Assembly (NCBI GenBank): GCA_947584965.1
Contig: CANPWQ010000003.1
Location: forward strand, 1-64,000
Length of the DNA stretch: 64,000 nucleotides
Origin: Candidatus Gastranaerophilales bacterium
Lineage (GTDB): Bacteria > Cyanobacteriota > Vampirovibrionia > Gastranaerophilales > Gastranaerophilaceae
Direction: 5' to 3'
This document shows positions 26,847 through 35,958 of this stretch, in pieces (position 1 is the first letter of the stretch; each line of letters starts with the position of its first letter). Below the pieces are notes generated by a model that worked only from the letters and a program-made list of their open reading frames with translations, made no database searches and had not been told where the DNA came from. The position numbers and the translations under genes are program-made.

Positions 26847-27740
26847 TTATGCAAAAGTTTTATAAGAATCATCTATATTTTGTTTAATAACATCTTTTAC
26901 CGAATCTATCTCTTTTTCCACAGCTTTTTCTTCAGTTTCAACCTGCTCAAGTCTTAATTCCAAGATTTTATCTTTTTTCTGAATATCAGCCATTGCAGCT
27001 TCGTACTCGGATTCTGCCGCAGCATCATCTGATGTATCATATATTTCAACTATCTGGCTGGAGCCTTGCCAAGTAATTTCATTCCATTCTTTTCCGCCAC
27101 CATTTTCTCCCGTTGGAGAAGACTGTTGAAGCAGCCACTGGCCGCTTGATAACATTTTTTGTAAATATTCGGGATCCGTACAATTTTCATCAAATAAAAA
27201 GTGTTCATCTTCCATTTTTAATGATTCATCTATAGAATTTGTTAAATTTAACGTAACACCGCTATCTTTATAATTTTCCTGATAATATTCTATAATTTTT
27301 GCTAAATTCCATCCGCCCATTTCATTAGCTTTATCAGGCTCCAAATCGGTCATATATTTTGTAATAAATCCAGCGGCATTTGTAAAAGTTTCTTTTACTT
27401 CATTACCGTTTTCATCCTTAGATGTAACTTCCATTGACTCTTTTTTGGGTACAACAACATTACCGTCAAGATCCACTATTCGCATTCCCAGTCCCGAAAA
27501 CGGATCCTTACTTGTAATAACATCATAGGTTAACTGCTGAGACTGAACATTACCATCTTCACCTATAATTTTAGCTTGAATAATTTTATTATTCATCGCA
27601 TCATTGTATTTTTCTGCAACAGTTTGTTGCTCGCTGGCCAACGCCAATCTTTGCTGTGAAATTTGCTGTCCCTCATATACAAGGTCATTCATTCTTGCCG
27701 TCAAACATAAATATCGTCCCTGTGATGCTGCTAATCCCAT
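26847..27740 (-). CDS. Lineage-specific protein with a MGLAASQ-type N-terminus
   Basis: This 297-residue protein begins MGLAASQGRYLCLTARMNDL and continues with EGQQISQQRLALASEQQ, an amphipathic helical start that I associate with a family recurring in this type of gut bacterium. The middle is acidic and the last 60 residues (LELRLEQVETEEKAVEKE) are a likely coiled coil. There is no cleavable signal peptide or membrane segment. The helical termini flanking a variable middle recall export substrates of flagellar or type III-like systems, but no such genes lie nearby, so that is only a guess. Its end abuts the asparaginase stop codon. Confidence 0.75.
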   Translation of the reverse strand: MGLAASQGRYLCLTARMNDLVYEGQQISQQRLALASEQQTVAEKYNDAMNNKIIQAKIIGEDGNVQSQQLTYDVITSKDPFSGLGMRIVDLDGNVVVPKKESMEVTSKDENGNEVKETFTNAAGFITKYMTDLEPDKANEMGGWNLAKIIEYYQENYKDSGVTLNLTNSIDESLKMEDEHFLFDENCTDPEYLQKMLSSGQWLLQQSSPTGENGGGKEWNEITWQGSSQIVEIYDTSDDAAAESEYEAAMADIQKKDKILELRLEQVETEEKAVEKEIDSVKDVIKQNIDDSYKTFA

Positions 27741-27842
27741 TTGTATGGTACTCCTTGTTTTTATATTAAATATATCGGCTTATTTTTCTATAATCTTAAG
27801 GAGTTTATACAATATTTTTACAAAAGTTTACATTTTAAATTT

Positions 27843-28838
27843 CTAGCAAATATCCCATCTTCCGCAGGTTCCGCCCCATCGGGCTATTATTTTATCTGTT
27901 TTATTATTCAATTGATTAGATGTAACTTCACCCTCAACAATAGTTATAATTTCACAGTTATTAGAGCATCCGCTGCATTGATTTGTGTATGAATTAAACG
28001 ACATATCGCCGACACAAAAGCCTTTAAATTTTGTTTCCGTATTATTAAACTGATGATTTTCCATTGCTAACAGTGCGGCACCTATTGCTCCCATTGTTTG
28101 ATGATTATCAGGTACTACGATTTGCGTATTCAACGCCTCCTCAAAAGCCTTTACCATGCCTGTATTTGTAGCAACCCCGCCTTGGAATGTAACTGTCGGC
28201 AAGATTTCTTTTCCAAGTGCCAAATTGCTCAAATAATTTCTTACAAGAGCCTGACACAATCCGTAAAGTAAATCTTCAACAGGATAACCGAGCTGTTGTT
28301 TGTGTATCAAATCGCTTTCGGCAAATACTCCGCACCTGCCCGCTATTCTCGCAGGTGATTTTGACAAGAGTGCTATTTTACCGAAATCCTGAATGGGAAC
28401 ATTTAATCTTGACGCCTGCTGATCTAAGAAACTGCCTGTCCCTGCGGCGCAAACAGTATTCATGGCGAAATCAGTAACTATTCCGTCACGCAGTATTATT
28501 ATTTTACTGTCCTGTCCGCCAATTTCAAGTATTGTTTGAACTCCCGGAACATAAGTGCTGGCTGCAACAGCATGTGCGGTTATTTCATTTTTTATCACAT
28601 CCGCACCAACCAATGCGCCCGCCAGATTTCTTCCGGAACCTGTTGTTCCGACGCCCAATATATTATATTCTTCTTTTGCTTGCTCTATCAGATTTTTTAA
28701 TGACTTTTGCACGGCATTTACGGGTTTCCCCGAAGTTCTTGTCATATAGCCGTCTATAAATTTTCCCTGCTCATCTATTATAGCAGCTTTTGTCGTAACA
28801 GAGCCGACATCTATCCCTAAATATGAATTTACTGACAT
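27843..28838 (-). CDS. BadF/BadG/HgdC-family activator ATPase (2-hydroxyacyl-CoA dehydratase activase-like)
   Basis: This 331-residue member of the ASKHA-fold activator family would use ATP to push an electron into a 2-hydroxyacyl-CoA dehydratase or a related enzyme. GIDVGSVTTKAAI is the phosphate-1 motif, GVGTTGSGR follows, and CAAGTGSFLDQQ and GRCGVFAESD supply the two cysteines that bridge the dimer's 4Fe-4S cluster. A Cys-rich C-terminal tail (CSGCSNNC, then CGRWDIC) is extra compared with HgdC. No dehydratase subunits are adjacent, so the partner enzyme is unknown. Confidence 0.85.
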   Translation of the reverse strand: MSVNSYLGIDVGSVTTKAAIIDEQGKFIDGYMTRTSGKPVNAVQKSLKNLIEQAKEEYNILGVGTTGSGRNLAGALVGADVIKNEITAHAVAASTYVPGVQTILEIGGQDSKIIILRDGIVTDFAMNTVCAAGTGSFLDQQASRLNVPIQDFGKIALLSKSPARIAGRCGVFAESDLIHKQQLGYPVEDLLYGLCQALVRNYLSNLALGKEILPTVTFQGGVATNTGMVKAFEEALNTQIVVPDNHQTMGAIGAALLAMENHQFNNTETKFKGFCVGDMSFNSYTNQCSGCSNNCEIITIVEGEVTSNQLNNKTDKIIARWGGTCGRWDIC

Positions 28839-28967
28839 TAAATTTCCCTCTCTTATAACATTTTACTAAAAAAATGTAAATATTAATAAATAATTTATGG
28901 AATAAATAACAACTTTAAAGTATTTTAAACTTTAAATAAACGAAAAGGAAAGGGTTTTTATGTTTAA

Positions 28968-30641
28968 ATGAAAGGTATTTTTTCCTATTATACTAAATAC
29001 TTTGAACATATTGACGAATACAAAAATGCTTCATTAGGGCAGTTAAATACGTCTGCAAACATACAACCTAAAGATATTGAACTGCTTAAGAAAAAAGCTA
29101 AAGCAATATCTGAACCCATATTATTACTGGACAGCTACGAGCATGAAAAAGCAGAGGATTCTGAAACTTTCTTTCAAACTTTAAATATTGAATTAATGTC
29201 CTTTGCGGGGCTTTTAACTTCCTTGCCCGCAGGAGTTGTTAAATTAATTCCCTTTATTGATAAGCACTCAGGTAAATCTTCATTACTAAAGAATCTTTCA
29301 GCAGGATTAAAAAAATATTCCTCAGCTTCAATTGCTTTATCGGGTAAAAATATTCCGCTTCCAAAAGTACTAACGGGTATCGGTACTGTTATTGGCGCAC
29401 TGTTTTTTATATGCGGAATTAAACATTCCATGAAATCGCAATTGGGAATAATCAGAAAAGCAGGTTTTGACGCAACTCAAAACATTATTAATAACCCGAA
29501 ATTATTTGCACAATTAACTAATGAACAGGAAACCGAAGTTAATTCAATTGTTAATTATGAAGAAAAAACAAAATCAGCCGTAAATAAACTGGCAGAAAGA
29601 ATTAATGTTAAATCTTCTTTTCAAGAAGTAAAAGATTATCGCACTACTCTCGCTGATTATGAAAAAAAGAAAAAAGAATATTTTGACTCCGTAAATAAAA
29701 AAAATGATCTTAATTTGTCAAAAGAACAAGCGGATAAAGCAGAACTTGATAAATTGTTTTTTAATAATTTCCTAAAAAACGTTGAACATGATGTTCTTGA
29801 AGACTTAAGAAAAGTTGAAACAATTTCTAATATCTCATATTCTTCATTATTTACGGGCGGTTTTTTAGAATATCTTATAACGGATAAACTTGCAGATGTT
29901 CTTAAAATTCAAAATAAAGCATTAAGAATGCTTATAAAAATTGCAGTTCCGCTATTTACTTATTTGATTTTAAACAAAAATATTTCCAATCTGGAAAATA
30001 AAGTAATTTGTGCAACAAAATACAAACACTTAAAAAAATTCATGGAACACCCTGAATTATATTCACAGGAAAATGAAAACAATAAACAAAAGCAAAAACC
30101 GTCAGAATTTCTAAAGATGGTATATCAGGATTTACAAGAATACGAAAAATTCGCACAAAATGAACTGCCTAAACTCAAAGAAAGGGCTGAAGCAAAAAAA
30201 CTTATCAATTTAAGTCCTGCTCAAGAGCGTGAAGCGAAATTACTGCAAAAAAATACCTCTATGGTCATAAATAATCAGAGGGAACATTTATATGAACAGT
30301 CTGTTGGTATTAAATCATTATCTGAAACGATTTTAGGCCCATTGGATATTTTAGCGACAGCTGTAGGCGGATTTATAGGGCATTCGCTCTCAAAAAAAAT
30401 TAAAAATCCGAAACTGGCAGGAATAATGACAGGCTTAGGAGCCGTTGTTGCATTTATTCCCGCGGCAATAGCAGAAGCAAAATTAACAAAGCAACAAAAA
30501 CTTTCTGAGAAAATAGCAGTTATGCTTGCAATTAAAGATTTTAATAATGCAAAACAATTTGCGGATTTTAACAAACACGATAATATTGATTATACTCAAA
30601 GCCTTCAAGGAAATTCAAAGATATTCAGCGACTTTATCTAA
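28968..30641 (+). CDS. Hypothetical membrane-associated protein with coiled-coil segments
   Basis: This 557-residue protein has no recognised domain. Hydrophobic stretches occur at about 78-100, 140-160, 320-340 and 455-505 (for example GIMTGLGAVVAFIPAAIAEA), separated by long Lys/Glu-rich helical parts such as YEKKKKEYFDSVNKKND. There is no signal peptide. The start is set by an upstream in-frame stop and an AAAGGAAAGGG site about 12 bases away. Its 3' end overlaps the convergent aminotransferase-like gene by 27 bases. The layout, with glycine-rich membrane hairpins and coiled coils, suggests a membrane scaffold, but that is inference. Confidence 0.72.
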   Translation: MKGIFSYYTKYFEHIDEYKNASLGQLNTSANIQPKDIELLKKKAKAISEPILLLDSYEHEKAEDSETFFQTLNIELMSFAGLLTSLPAGVVKLIPFIDKHSGKSSLLKNLSAGLKKYSSASIALSGKNIPLPKVLTGIGTVIGALFFICGIKHSMKSQLGIIRKAGFDATQNIINNPKLFAQLTNEQETEVNSIVNYEEKTKSAVNKLAERINVKSSFQEVKDYRTTLADYEKKKKEYFDSVNKKNDLNLSKEQADKAELDKLFFNNFLKNVEHDVLEDLRKVETISNISYSSLFTGGFLEYLITDKLADVLKIQNKALRMLIKIAVPLFTYLILNKNISNLENKVICATKYKHLKKFMEHPELYSQENENNKQKQKPSEFLKMVYQDLQEYEKFAQNELPKLKERAEAKKLINLSPAQEREAKLLQKNTSMVINNQREHLYEQSVGIKSLSETILGPLDILATAVGGFIGHSLSKKIKNPKLAGIMTGLGAVVAFIPAAIAEAKLTKQQKLSEKIAVMLAIKDFNNAKQFADFNKHDNIDYTQSLQGNSKIFSDFI

Positions 30642-31451
30642 GGGAATTGCAACTAAATTAGTATAAAATATTTTTTCTTCATAACTGTCAGGGAGATTAT
30701 TCCAATATCTGAATATATTTATATCCTGTGATTTCAGTTTTTTTACTAATTTATCAGCCTCATATTGTGATTTTGCAAGATACGGATAGCAAAACGGTGC
30801 AATTATATTTTTATTATTCAAATTTAAGCAATTAGATTTTTTTAATTTTGAATGATAAAAATAAAAATTCAGCATTCTGTTTTTTTGCTCTTCTTCAAGG
30901 TTTATAAATGAATATTTTTCTGATGCGGCAGGTGAAATATGTTTTATATCTTCATAATCAAGCCTGTTTTCATTTTTACAAAATTCTTCATAATTTAAAG
31001 GGATAAATTCATATAAATAATCATCAAAAGGCAGGTTATTTAATACATTTTCCCGTGAATACAAAAAAGCCCCGCTTTTAAGAATGGGGAAAAATTTTCT
31101 TAATGAATTAAAAGAAGCCAACCCTTTAGGCAAAGAATAAAAAGAATGCGCATTATCAACGATTAAATTTTTATATTCACTTGCAAGTTCATCAACAATA
31201 TTTTCGCAAATTCCAAAATAATTCGGATACATAATAAAAACATTTTTATTTGATAATTTCTGAGGTCTGAAATCTTTATCTATATGGTAATATTTAATTT
31301 TACAATCCTCTTTGAAAACGGCATTTCTAAGTGCGGGACAAATATAATAAGGCATATAAAGTTCTTTTATTTTATAGGTGCGAATTAACAGCCTTAAGCA
31401 ATTTCGTGCCGTATTAAGTTTTAAAAGATTATATTTTTTTGTATTATTCAT
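30615..31451 (-). CDS. DegT/DnrJ/EryC1-like PLP-dependent aminotransferase family protein
   Basis: This 278-residue protein is shorter than typical sugar aminotransferases (about 370) and seems to lack most of the small C-terminal domain. LIVDNAHSFYSLPKG carries the Asp that contacts the PLP ring nitrogen, and SLRKFFPILKSGAFLYS corresponds to the loop with the PLP lysine. I chose the ATG at 31451, where the start overlaps the end of the peptide-binding lipoprotein gene by 8 bases; a longer frame to 31490 would run deeper into that gene. The substrate is unknown, and the unusual lysine context leaves open that it is not an active aminotransferase. Confidence 0.7.
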   Translation of the reverse strand: MNNTKKYNLLKLNTARNCLRLLIRTYKIKELYMPYYICPALRNAVFKEDCKIKYYHIDKDFRPQKLSNKNVFIMYPNYFGICENIVDELASEYKNLIVDNAHSFYSLPKGLASFNSLRKFFPILKSGAFLYSRENVLNNLPFDDYLYEFIPLNYEEFCKNENRLDYEDIKHISPAASEKYSFINLEEEQKNRMLNFYFYHSKLKKSNCLNLNNKNIIAPFCYPYLAKSQYEADKLVKKLKSQDINIFRYWNNLPDSYEEKIFYTNLVAIPLDKVAEYL

Positions 31452-33294
31452 CAATATATAGTTCATACAAATTGTGCATAGTTCCGCCAAGCGCCGTCGG
31501 ATACAGATTTTTTATTTTTTTCCTGACGGCAGTTATTGTAAGAGGTGAATATAAATAAATTATCGGACGTTCATCATATATTATCTGCTGATAACGGTCA
31601 TATATTACTTTTCTTTTTTTATAATCAAGCTCCAGCGCACCTTGTTCTATTATTTCGTCAAGTTCCTTTTCCCATGGCAGCAGATTATCTTCCTTATCGC
31701 CCTGAAATCTCATATTAAATAAATGCAAATGCCCTTTTGAATACCAAACATTTTTTCCGCTGTGAGGCTCAAGCGGACTTCCCGTCAATCCCATTAAAAC
31801 CATATCCCAATCAGCAGTGGTCATCATTTTACTGACTAATGTGTTAAATTCAATCGGTTTAAAATTAATTTTTATTCCGAGTTCCTTCAGGTCATCTTTT
31901 ATCATAACACCGCAGGCTTCGCGCTCAGTCTGTCCTGCATTTGTATACAAATCAAATTCCACTGCATTTCCGTCTTTATCGTGCAAATATCCGTTTTTAT
32001 CAAAATAAAACCCCGACTCTTTTAACAATGTTTTCGCGTATTCCAAATCACGCTCATGCCCGCTTGCCAACGATTCATTTAAATAAATTGAAGATAGTGA
32101 CTCGGCGGTAAATAACGGCTGAGCCACACCGTTTGCAACATTATAAACCATTGCATTCCTGTCTATGGCGTAATCAATTGCAGTTCTGAATTTAACATCA
32201 TTAAACCATTTTTGTTTTATTGGATTTACATAATATTGACCGTCTTTATTTTTTCCGGTTTTCAAATTAAATGCAATAAACATTGTACCCGTATTCGGGC
32301 CGAGATTATATATTTTGAAATCGGAATTTTTTTCTTTTGCTTTAAATCCGGGCAAATCTTTACCTCTGACGGATATAACATCCAATTCTCCCGCCTCAAA
32401 CTTTAACAATTCATTATTTAAGTCACCGACTATTAATATTACATACTTATCTATATAAGGGAGTTTATTTTTATTTTCATCAATTACGTAATAATCAGGA
32501 TTGCGCTTAAATACAACTCGCTGAGCCGGGATATATTCTTCAAGCATGAATGCGCCTGAAGATACTATATCTTTAGGGTTTGTTGTTGTTCCAAGGTAAG
32601 AGTCAAAATATCGTTTCCCCTCCTTTACCGCACTTTGGAATACATGTTTGGGCGCTATTTCGGCACCTACAAATCTTAAAAACGGAGCAAACGGCTTTTT
32701 AATTTTAAATTCAACAGTATATTTATCAATTTTTTTTACTTTAGGATATTCGCCGTCAATTAAAACTGAATCGCGCAAAGAGGTATTTCCGAAGCCTGCT
32801 AAAATTATGTCATTCCAAGTAAATACAACATCATCTGACGTAATTTCTGTTCCGTCAGTCCACTTTAAACCTTGTCTTAAAGTAATTGTATAAGTTTTTT
32901 GATCCTTAGAAACTTTATATTCTTTTGCCAGATTTGGTATAACCTCTCCCGTTAGGGGGTCTGTTGTAAGCAAAGAGTCATAAAGTAAATCGCCTATTTC
33001 GGAAGATGTCGCGTCCTTTGATACCCACGGATTAAATGTTTTGGGGCCTTCTCCGATAGTTGAAATAATTATTTGACCGCCAAATTTCCCGACTTGAGAG
33101 CGTGACATTTTATAATCCGTATTATTTATTGTTACGGTATGAGGCTCTTTATATTCGCCTTTTGCACCTTCTTGACTTTGACCGTCACGCAAAACATTTA
33201 TATTCTCGTCCGCCCCTTTATCTATTCTAAAGCAGGATACAAGCACAAGCGATATAAGAATTAACGATATAAATATTTTCCCAATAATTTTCAT
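31444..33294 (-). CDS. Oligopeptide/dipeptide ABC transporter substrate-binding lipoprotein
   Basis: This 616-residue extracytoplasmic solute receptor belongs to the SBP_bac_5 family (OppA/DppA). It has a lipoprotein signal peptide with LVSC at the cleavage site (Cys21). LAKEYKVSKDQKTYTITLR and GLKWTDGTEITSDDVVFTW are characteristic of the family, as is DYAIDRNAMVYNV in the second half. It would hand peptides to an ABC permease, but no permease or ATPase genes are adjacent, so they must be encoded elsewhere. It overlaps the following aminotransferase-like gene by 8 bases and lies 36 bases after miaB on the same strand. Confidence 0.92.
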   Translation of the reverse strand: MKIIGKIFISLILISLVLVSCFRIDKGADENINVLRDGQSQEGAKGEYKEPHTVTINNTDYKMSRSQVGKFGGQIIISTIGEGPKTFNPWVSKDATSSEIGDLLYDSLLTTDPLTGEVIPNLAKEYKVSKDQKTYTITLRQGLKWTDGTEITSDDVVFTWNDIILAGFGNTSLRDSVLIDGEYPKVKKIDKYTVEFKIKKPFAPFLRFVGAEIAPKHVFQSAVKEGKRYFDSYLGTTTNPKDIVSSGAFMLEEYIPAQRVVFKRNPDYYVIDENKNKLPYIDKYVILIVGDLNNELLKFEAGELDVISVRGKDLPGFKAKEKNSDFKIYNLGPNTGTMFIAFNLKTGKNKDGQYYVNPIKQKWFNDVKFRTAIDYAIDRNAMVYNVANGVAQPLFTAESLSSIYLNESLASGHERDLEYAKTLLKESGFYFDKNGYLHDKDGNAVEFDLYTNAGQTEREACGVMIKDDLKELGIKINFKPIEFNTLVSKMMTTADWDMVLMGLTGSPLEPHSGKNVWYSKGHLHLFNMRFQGDKEDNLLPWEKELDEIIEQGALELDYKKRKVIYDRYQQIIYDERPIIYLYSPLTITAVRKKIKNLYPTALGGTMHNLYELYIDE

Positions 33295-33330
33295 ATTTTC
33301 AGATTATCACGGCATGTGTAAAAAATAAAA

Positions 33331-34653
33331 TTACTCGACAGGCTCGCCATAAAGACACCAGGTTTGAGCTTTGTTTATCTTTACATTAACGAAATCCCCT
33401 ATTTTATATTTATCGGATTTAAAATGCACAATTTTATTATTTCCCGCGCGTCCGTTCAAAATAGTTTGATTATTCTTTTGCGTTTGAGCTTCGACAAGAA
33501 CATTTAAGACCTTATCTAAAAACTTTTTATTTGATAGCAATGATAAATCACGATTTTTAGCATTTAACCTTTCTAATCTTTCGTATTTTACATCTTCCGC
33601 TATAAATTTATCAGTCATTTTTCCTGCTTTTGTATACTCTCTCGGGGAGTATGCGGCAGTATTGCTGTAATCAAGCTCAAGTTCTTCCATTGCTTTTAAG
33701 GTATCCGTAAATTCTTCTTCGGTTTCAGAGGGAAACCCTGCTATAAAATCGCTTGTTATTGTAACATCTTTAAACCTATTTCTTATTTTAGAAACAATAT
33801 TGTAGTATTCTTCTTTTGTATAGCGCCTGTTCATTTCTTTTAATATACGTGAATTCCCTGATTGCATGGGGATATGGAAGTATTTACATACTTTTTCGCA
33901 CTCATCAACCGCATTTATAAGGTCATCTGTAATATCAGACGGATACGAAGTAACAAAACGTATTCTAAAATTTCCCTCCAATTTATTTAATGCTCTTAAT
34001 AAATTTGCAAGAGTAATATCGGGATTATTTAAATCTTTCCCGTAGCTATCCACATTTTGCCCTAAAAGAGTAATTTCTTTAAAGCCTTGTTTTAAAATAT
34101 TTTCAGCTTCAGTTAATATTTCTTCGGGACTGCGTGAGCGCTCACGTCCTCGCGTAAAAGGGACAACGCAATATGTACAAAAATTATTACAACCCTCTAT
34201 TATCGGAATCCATGCATTAACAGAGGCATTTCTTATTATTTTAAAATCATTTTGGTCTTTAACAACAGGCGTTGTTGTAATGGCACAAACTTTTTCATTA
34301 TTCTCAATACGTTTTATAAGCTCAGGCAATTCATATATATTATGAGTACCAAAAACCAAATCAACATAAGGCGCGCGTTTCCTGACTTTTTCTTTATCCT
34401 GCTGAGCAACACATCCGCATATTGCTATTTTAAGATTAGGTTTATCTTTTTTGCGCTTACCCCAAACACCTAATTGGCTGTATGCTTTATCAGCAGATAA
34501 TTGCCTTATTGAACATGTATTTATTATTAATAAATCAGCCTCTTTTTCATTACTTGTATTTTCATAACCGAAATGCGAAAGAATACCCGCTATTCTTTCA
34601 CTGTCTGATTTATTCATCTGGCAGCCCAGAGTTTCTATATATAACTTTTTCAT
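33331..34653 (-). CDS. miaB: tRNA-2-methylthio-N6-dimethylallyladenosine synthase MiaB
   Basis: This 440-residue radical SAM methylthiotransferase modifies i6A37 of UNN-decoding tRNAs. Cys11 in TLGCQMN, Cys47 in INTCSIR and Cys81 in CGCVAQ hold the auxiliary cluster. CNNFCTYC (155-162) holds the SAM cluster. The C-terminal TRAM domain (about 375-440) is complete. The TLGCQMN signature separates it from the two MtaB copies in this window. It lies in a minus-strand run between the phosphoribosyltransferase-like gene upstream and the peptide-binding lipoprotein gene downstream. Confidence 0.96.
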   Translation of the reverse strand: MKKLYIETLGCQMNKSDSERIAGILSHFGYENTSNEKEADLLIINTCSIRQLSADKAYSQLGVWGKRKKDKPNLKIAICGCVAQQDKEKVRKRAPYVDLVFGTHNIYELPELIKRIENNEKVCAITTTPVVKDQNDFKIIRNASVNAWIPIIEGCNNFCTYCVVPFTRGRERSRSPEEILTEAENILKQGFKEITLLGQNVDSYGKDLNNPDITLANLLRALNKLEGNFRIRFVTSYPSDITDDLINAVDECEKVCKYFHIPMQSGNSRILKEMNRRYTKEEYYNIVSKIRNRFKDVTITSDFIAGFPSETEEEFTDTLKAMEELELDYSNTAAYSPREYTKAGKMTDKFIAEDVKYERLERLNAKNRDLSLLSNKKFLDKVLNVLVEAQTQKNNQTILNGRAGNNKIVHFKSDKYKIGDFVNVKINKAQTWCLYGEPVE

Positions 34654-34676
34654 AATATTATTATACTTTAAACAAA

Positions 34677-35597
34677 TTACAGCGATTTTTTATTTTTAGA
34701 ATTTTCTTTTAATAAACCTTCTTCATTTAATATATCAATAACTAAAAAATTAAATTGTTTTGCTTTCTCACTTTCAAATTTTTTGCATTTATCTGCATCA
34801 AATAACCTGTTAACGGGAAGTTCACATATTCCGCTATATGTTTCAATATTGGAGCAGCGAAGATAAAAGTTTATATATTTTTCAGCTTGTTTTAATAATT
34901 TATTATCATTTTCAGAAGCCTTGGATAAGTCACCATTAAGACTTAAAAATTGCATATTGGGCTGTTTAACTTTGTAATATTTGGAAAGCAAATCTTTAAA
35001 ATAACAAAGCGTTCTGCCGGTTGAGGTGAAATCATAAAACAAATATGATTTATCGGATTTTGAAATTTCTTCATTGGAAATACCTTGTTTTTTTAAGAGT
35101 TTACCATACTCTTTAAGTCCTTCTGCCCCGCCGAGAACACAGTCAATGTCAGGGTAGTTTCTTAATCCGCTAATCGGCAAATATTTTGTTTCTATTCCCA
35201 TAAATTCAAATACTCTGGCTATTCCGGAAGGAGAACGCCCTATTGAACAAAAAACATACTTATCTTTCCCGTATTTATTATCTAAGTAAGACTTCAATAT
35301 TAAAGCATTATTTATGTTATCTTGCGCAGTTAAATACAGATCTGCATCTTTTTCACATATATTTCTTAAGGCTTCAATTTCTCTATCATTAAGTTTTTTA
35401 TAATTTCTTATAGAAAATTTTTTTGTTGAAGCAAATACTTTTTTGATTAATTCTTTTTCTTTACTGCTTTGTGAAACAAAAGTATCAGTAAAATGAGCAT
35501 TAAATATTAAAGGTTTCAGCAGCGGACTATTATTTACAATTGAAGAACCTTTTCCAAACTTGGCATAATTTATAGGATTAATTTGAGATATTTGCAT
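34677..35597 (-). CDS. Phosphoribosyltransferase-like hypothetical protein
   Basis: This 306-residue protein has no assigned family. YLFYDFTSTGRTL (about residues 190-202) closely resembles the PRPP-binding loop of type I phosphoribosyltransferases (acidic pair followed by a TGxT turn), with DF in place of the usual acidic pair. FCSIGRSPSGIARVFE earlier in the chain looks like the pyrophosphate loop region. The first 45 residues are Ser/Asn-rich and could be a disordered extension. It begins divergently from the parvulin gene and is followed by miaB after 23 bases. Enzymatic activity is uncertain because the second acidic residue is replaced. Confidence 0.65.
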   Translation of the reverse strand: MQISQINPINYAKFGKGSSIVNNSPLLKPLIFNAHFTDTFVSQSSKEKELIKKVFASTKKFSIRNYKKLNDREIEALRNICEKDADLYLTAQDNINNALILKSYLDNKYGKDKYVFCSIGRSPSGIARVFEFMGIETKYLPISGLRNYPDIDCVLGGAEGLKEYGKLLKKQGISNEEISKSDKSYLFYDFTSTGRTLCYFKDLLSKYYKVKQPNMQFLSLNGDLSKASENDNKLLKQAEKYINFYLRCSNIETYSGICELPVNRLFDADKCKKFESEKAKQFNFLVIDILNEEGLLKENSKNKKSL

Positions 35598-35673
35598 AAT
35601 TTTTTTAAATCACGTAAATAAATTTTTTGCTTACCAAAAAATTACGTGTTATACTGCAAAAAAAGGAGAAATT

Positions 35674-35958
35674 ATGACAACACAGGTAAGAGCAAGCCAT
35701 ATTCTTGTTAGAACCGAAGAAGAAGCATTAAAATTAAAAAAAGAAATAGAAAACGGAAAATCATTTGCACAAATAGCAAAAGAAGTTTCACTTTGTCCGT
35801 CGGGACAAAACGGCGGTGATTTGGGCTACTTTACAAAAGGACAAATGGTAAAACCTTTTGAAGATGCAGTTTTTTCAATGAAAACCGGCGAAATTTCAAA
35901 CCCCGTACAAACTCAATTCGGTTATCATTTAATTCAGCTTACAGATAAAAAAGACTAA
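35674..35958 (+). CDS. Parvulin-type peptidyl-prolyl cis-trans isomerase
   Basis: This single-domain parvulin of 94 residues begins at RASHILVRTEEEA and carries SGQNGGDLGYF and TQFGYHLIQL, the conserved parvulin core. There is no signal peptide, so this is a cytoplasmic, PpiC-like enzyme rather than a periplasmic SurA or PrsA. The ribosome site AAAGGAGAAATT supports the start. Its stop codon overlaps the start of the M24 peptidase gene by one base (TAATG), so the two are translationally coupled. Confidence 0.93.
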   Translation: MTTQVRASHILVRTEEEALKLKKEIENGKSFAQIAKEVSLCPSGQNGGDLGYFTKGQMVKPFEDAVFSMKTGEISNPVQTQFGYHLIQLTDKKD

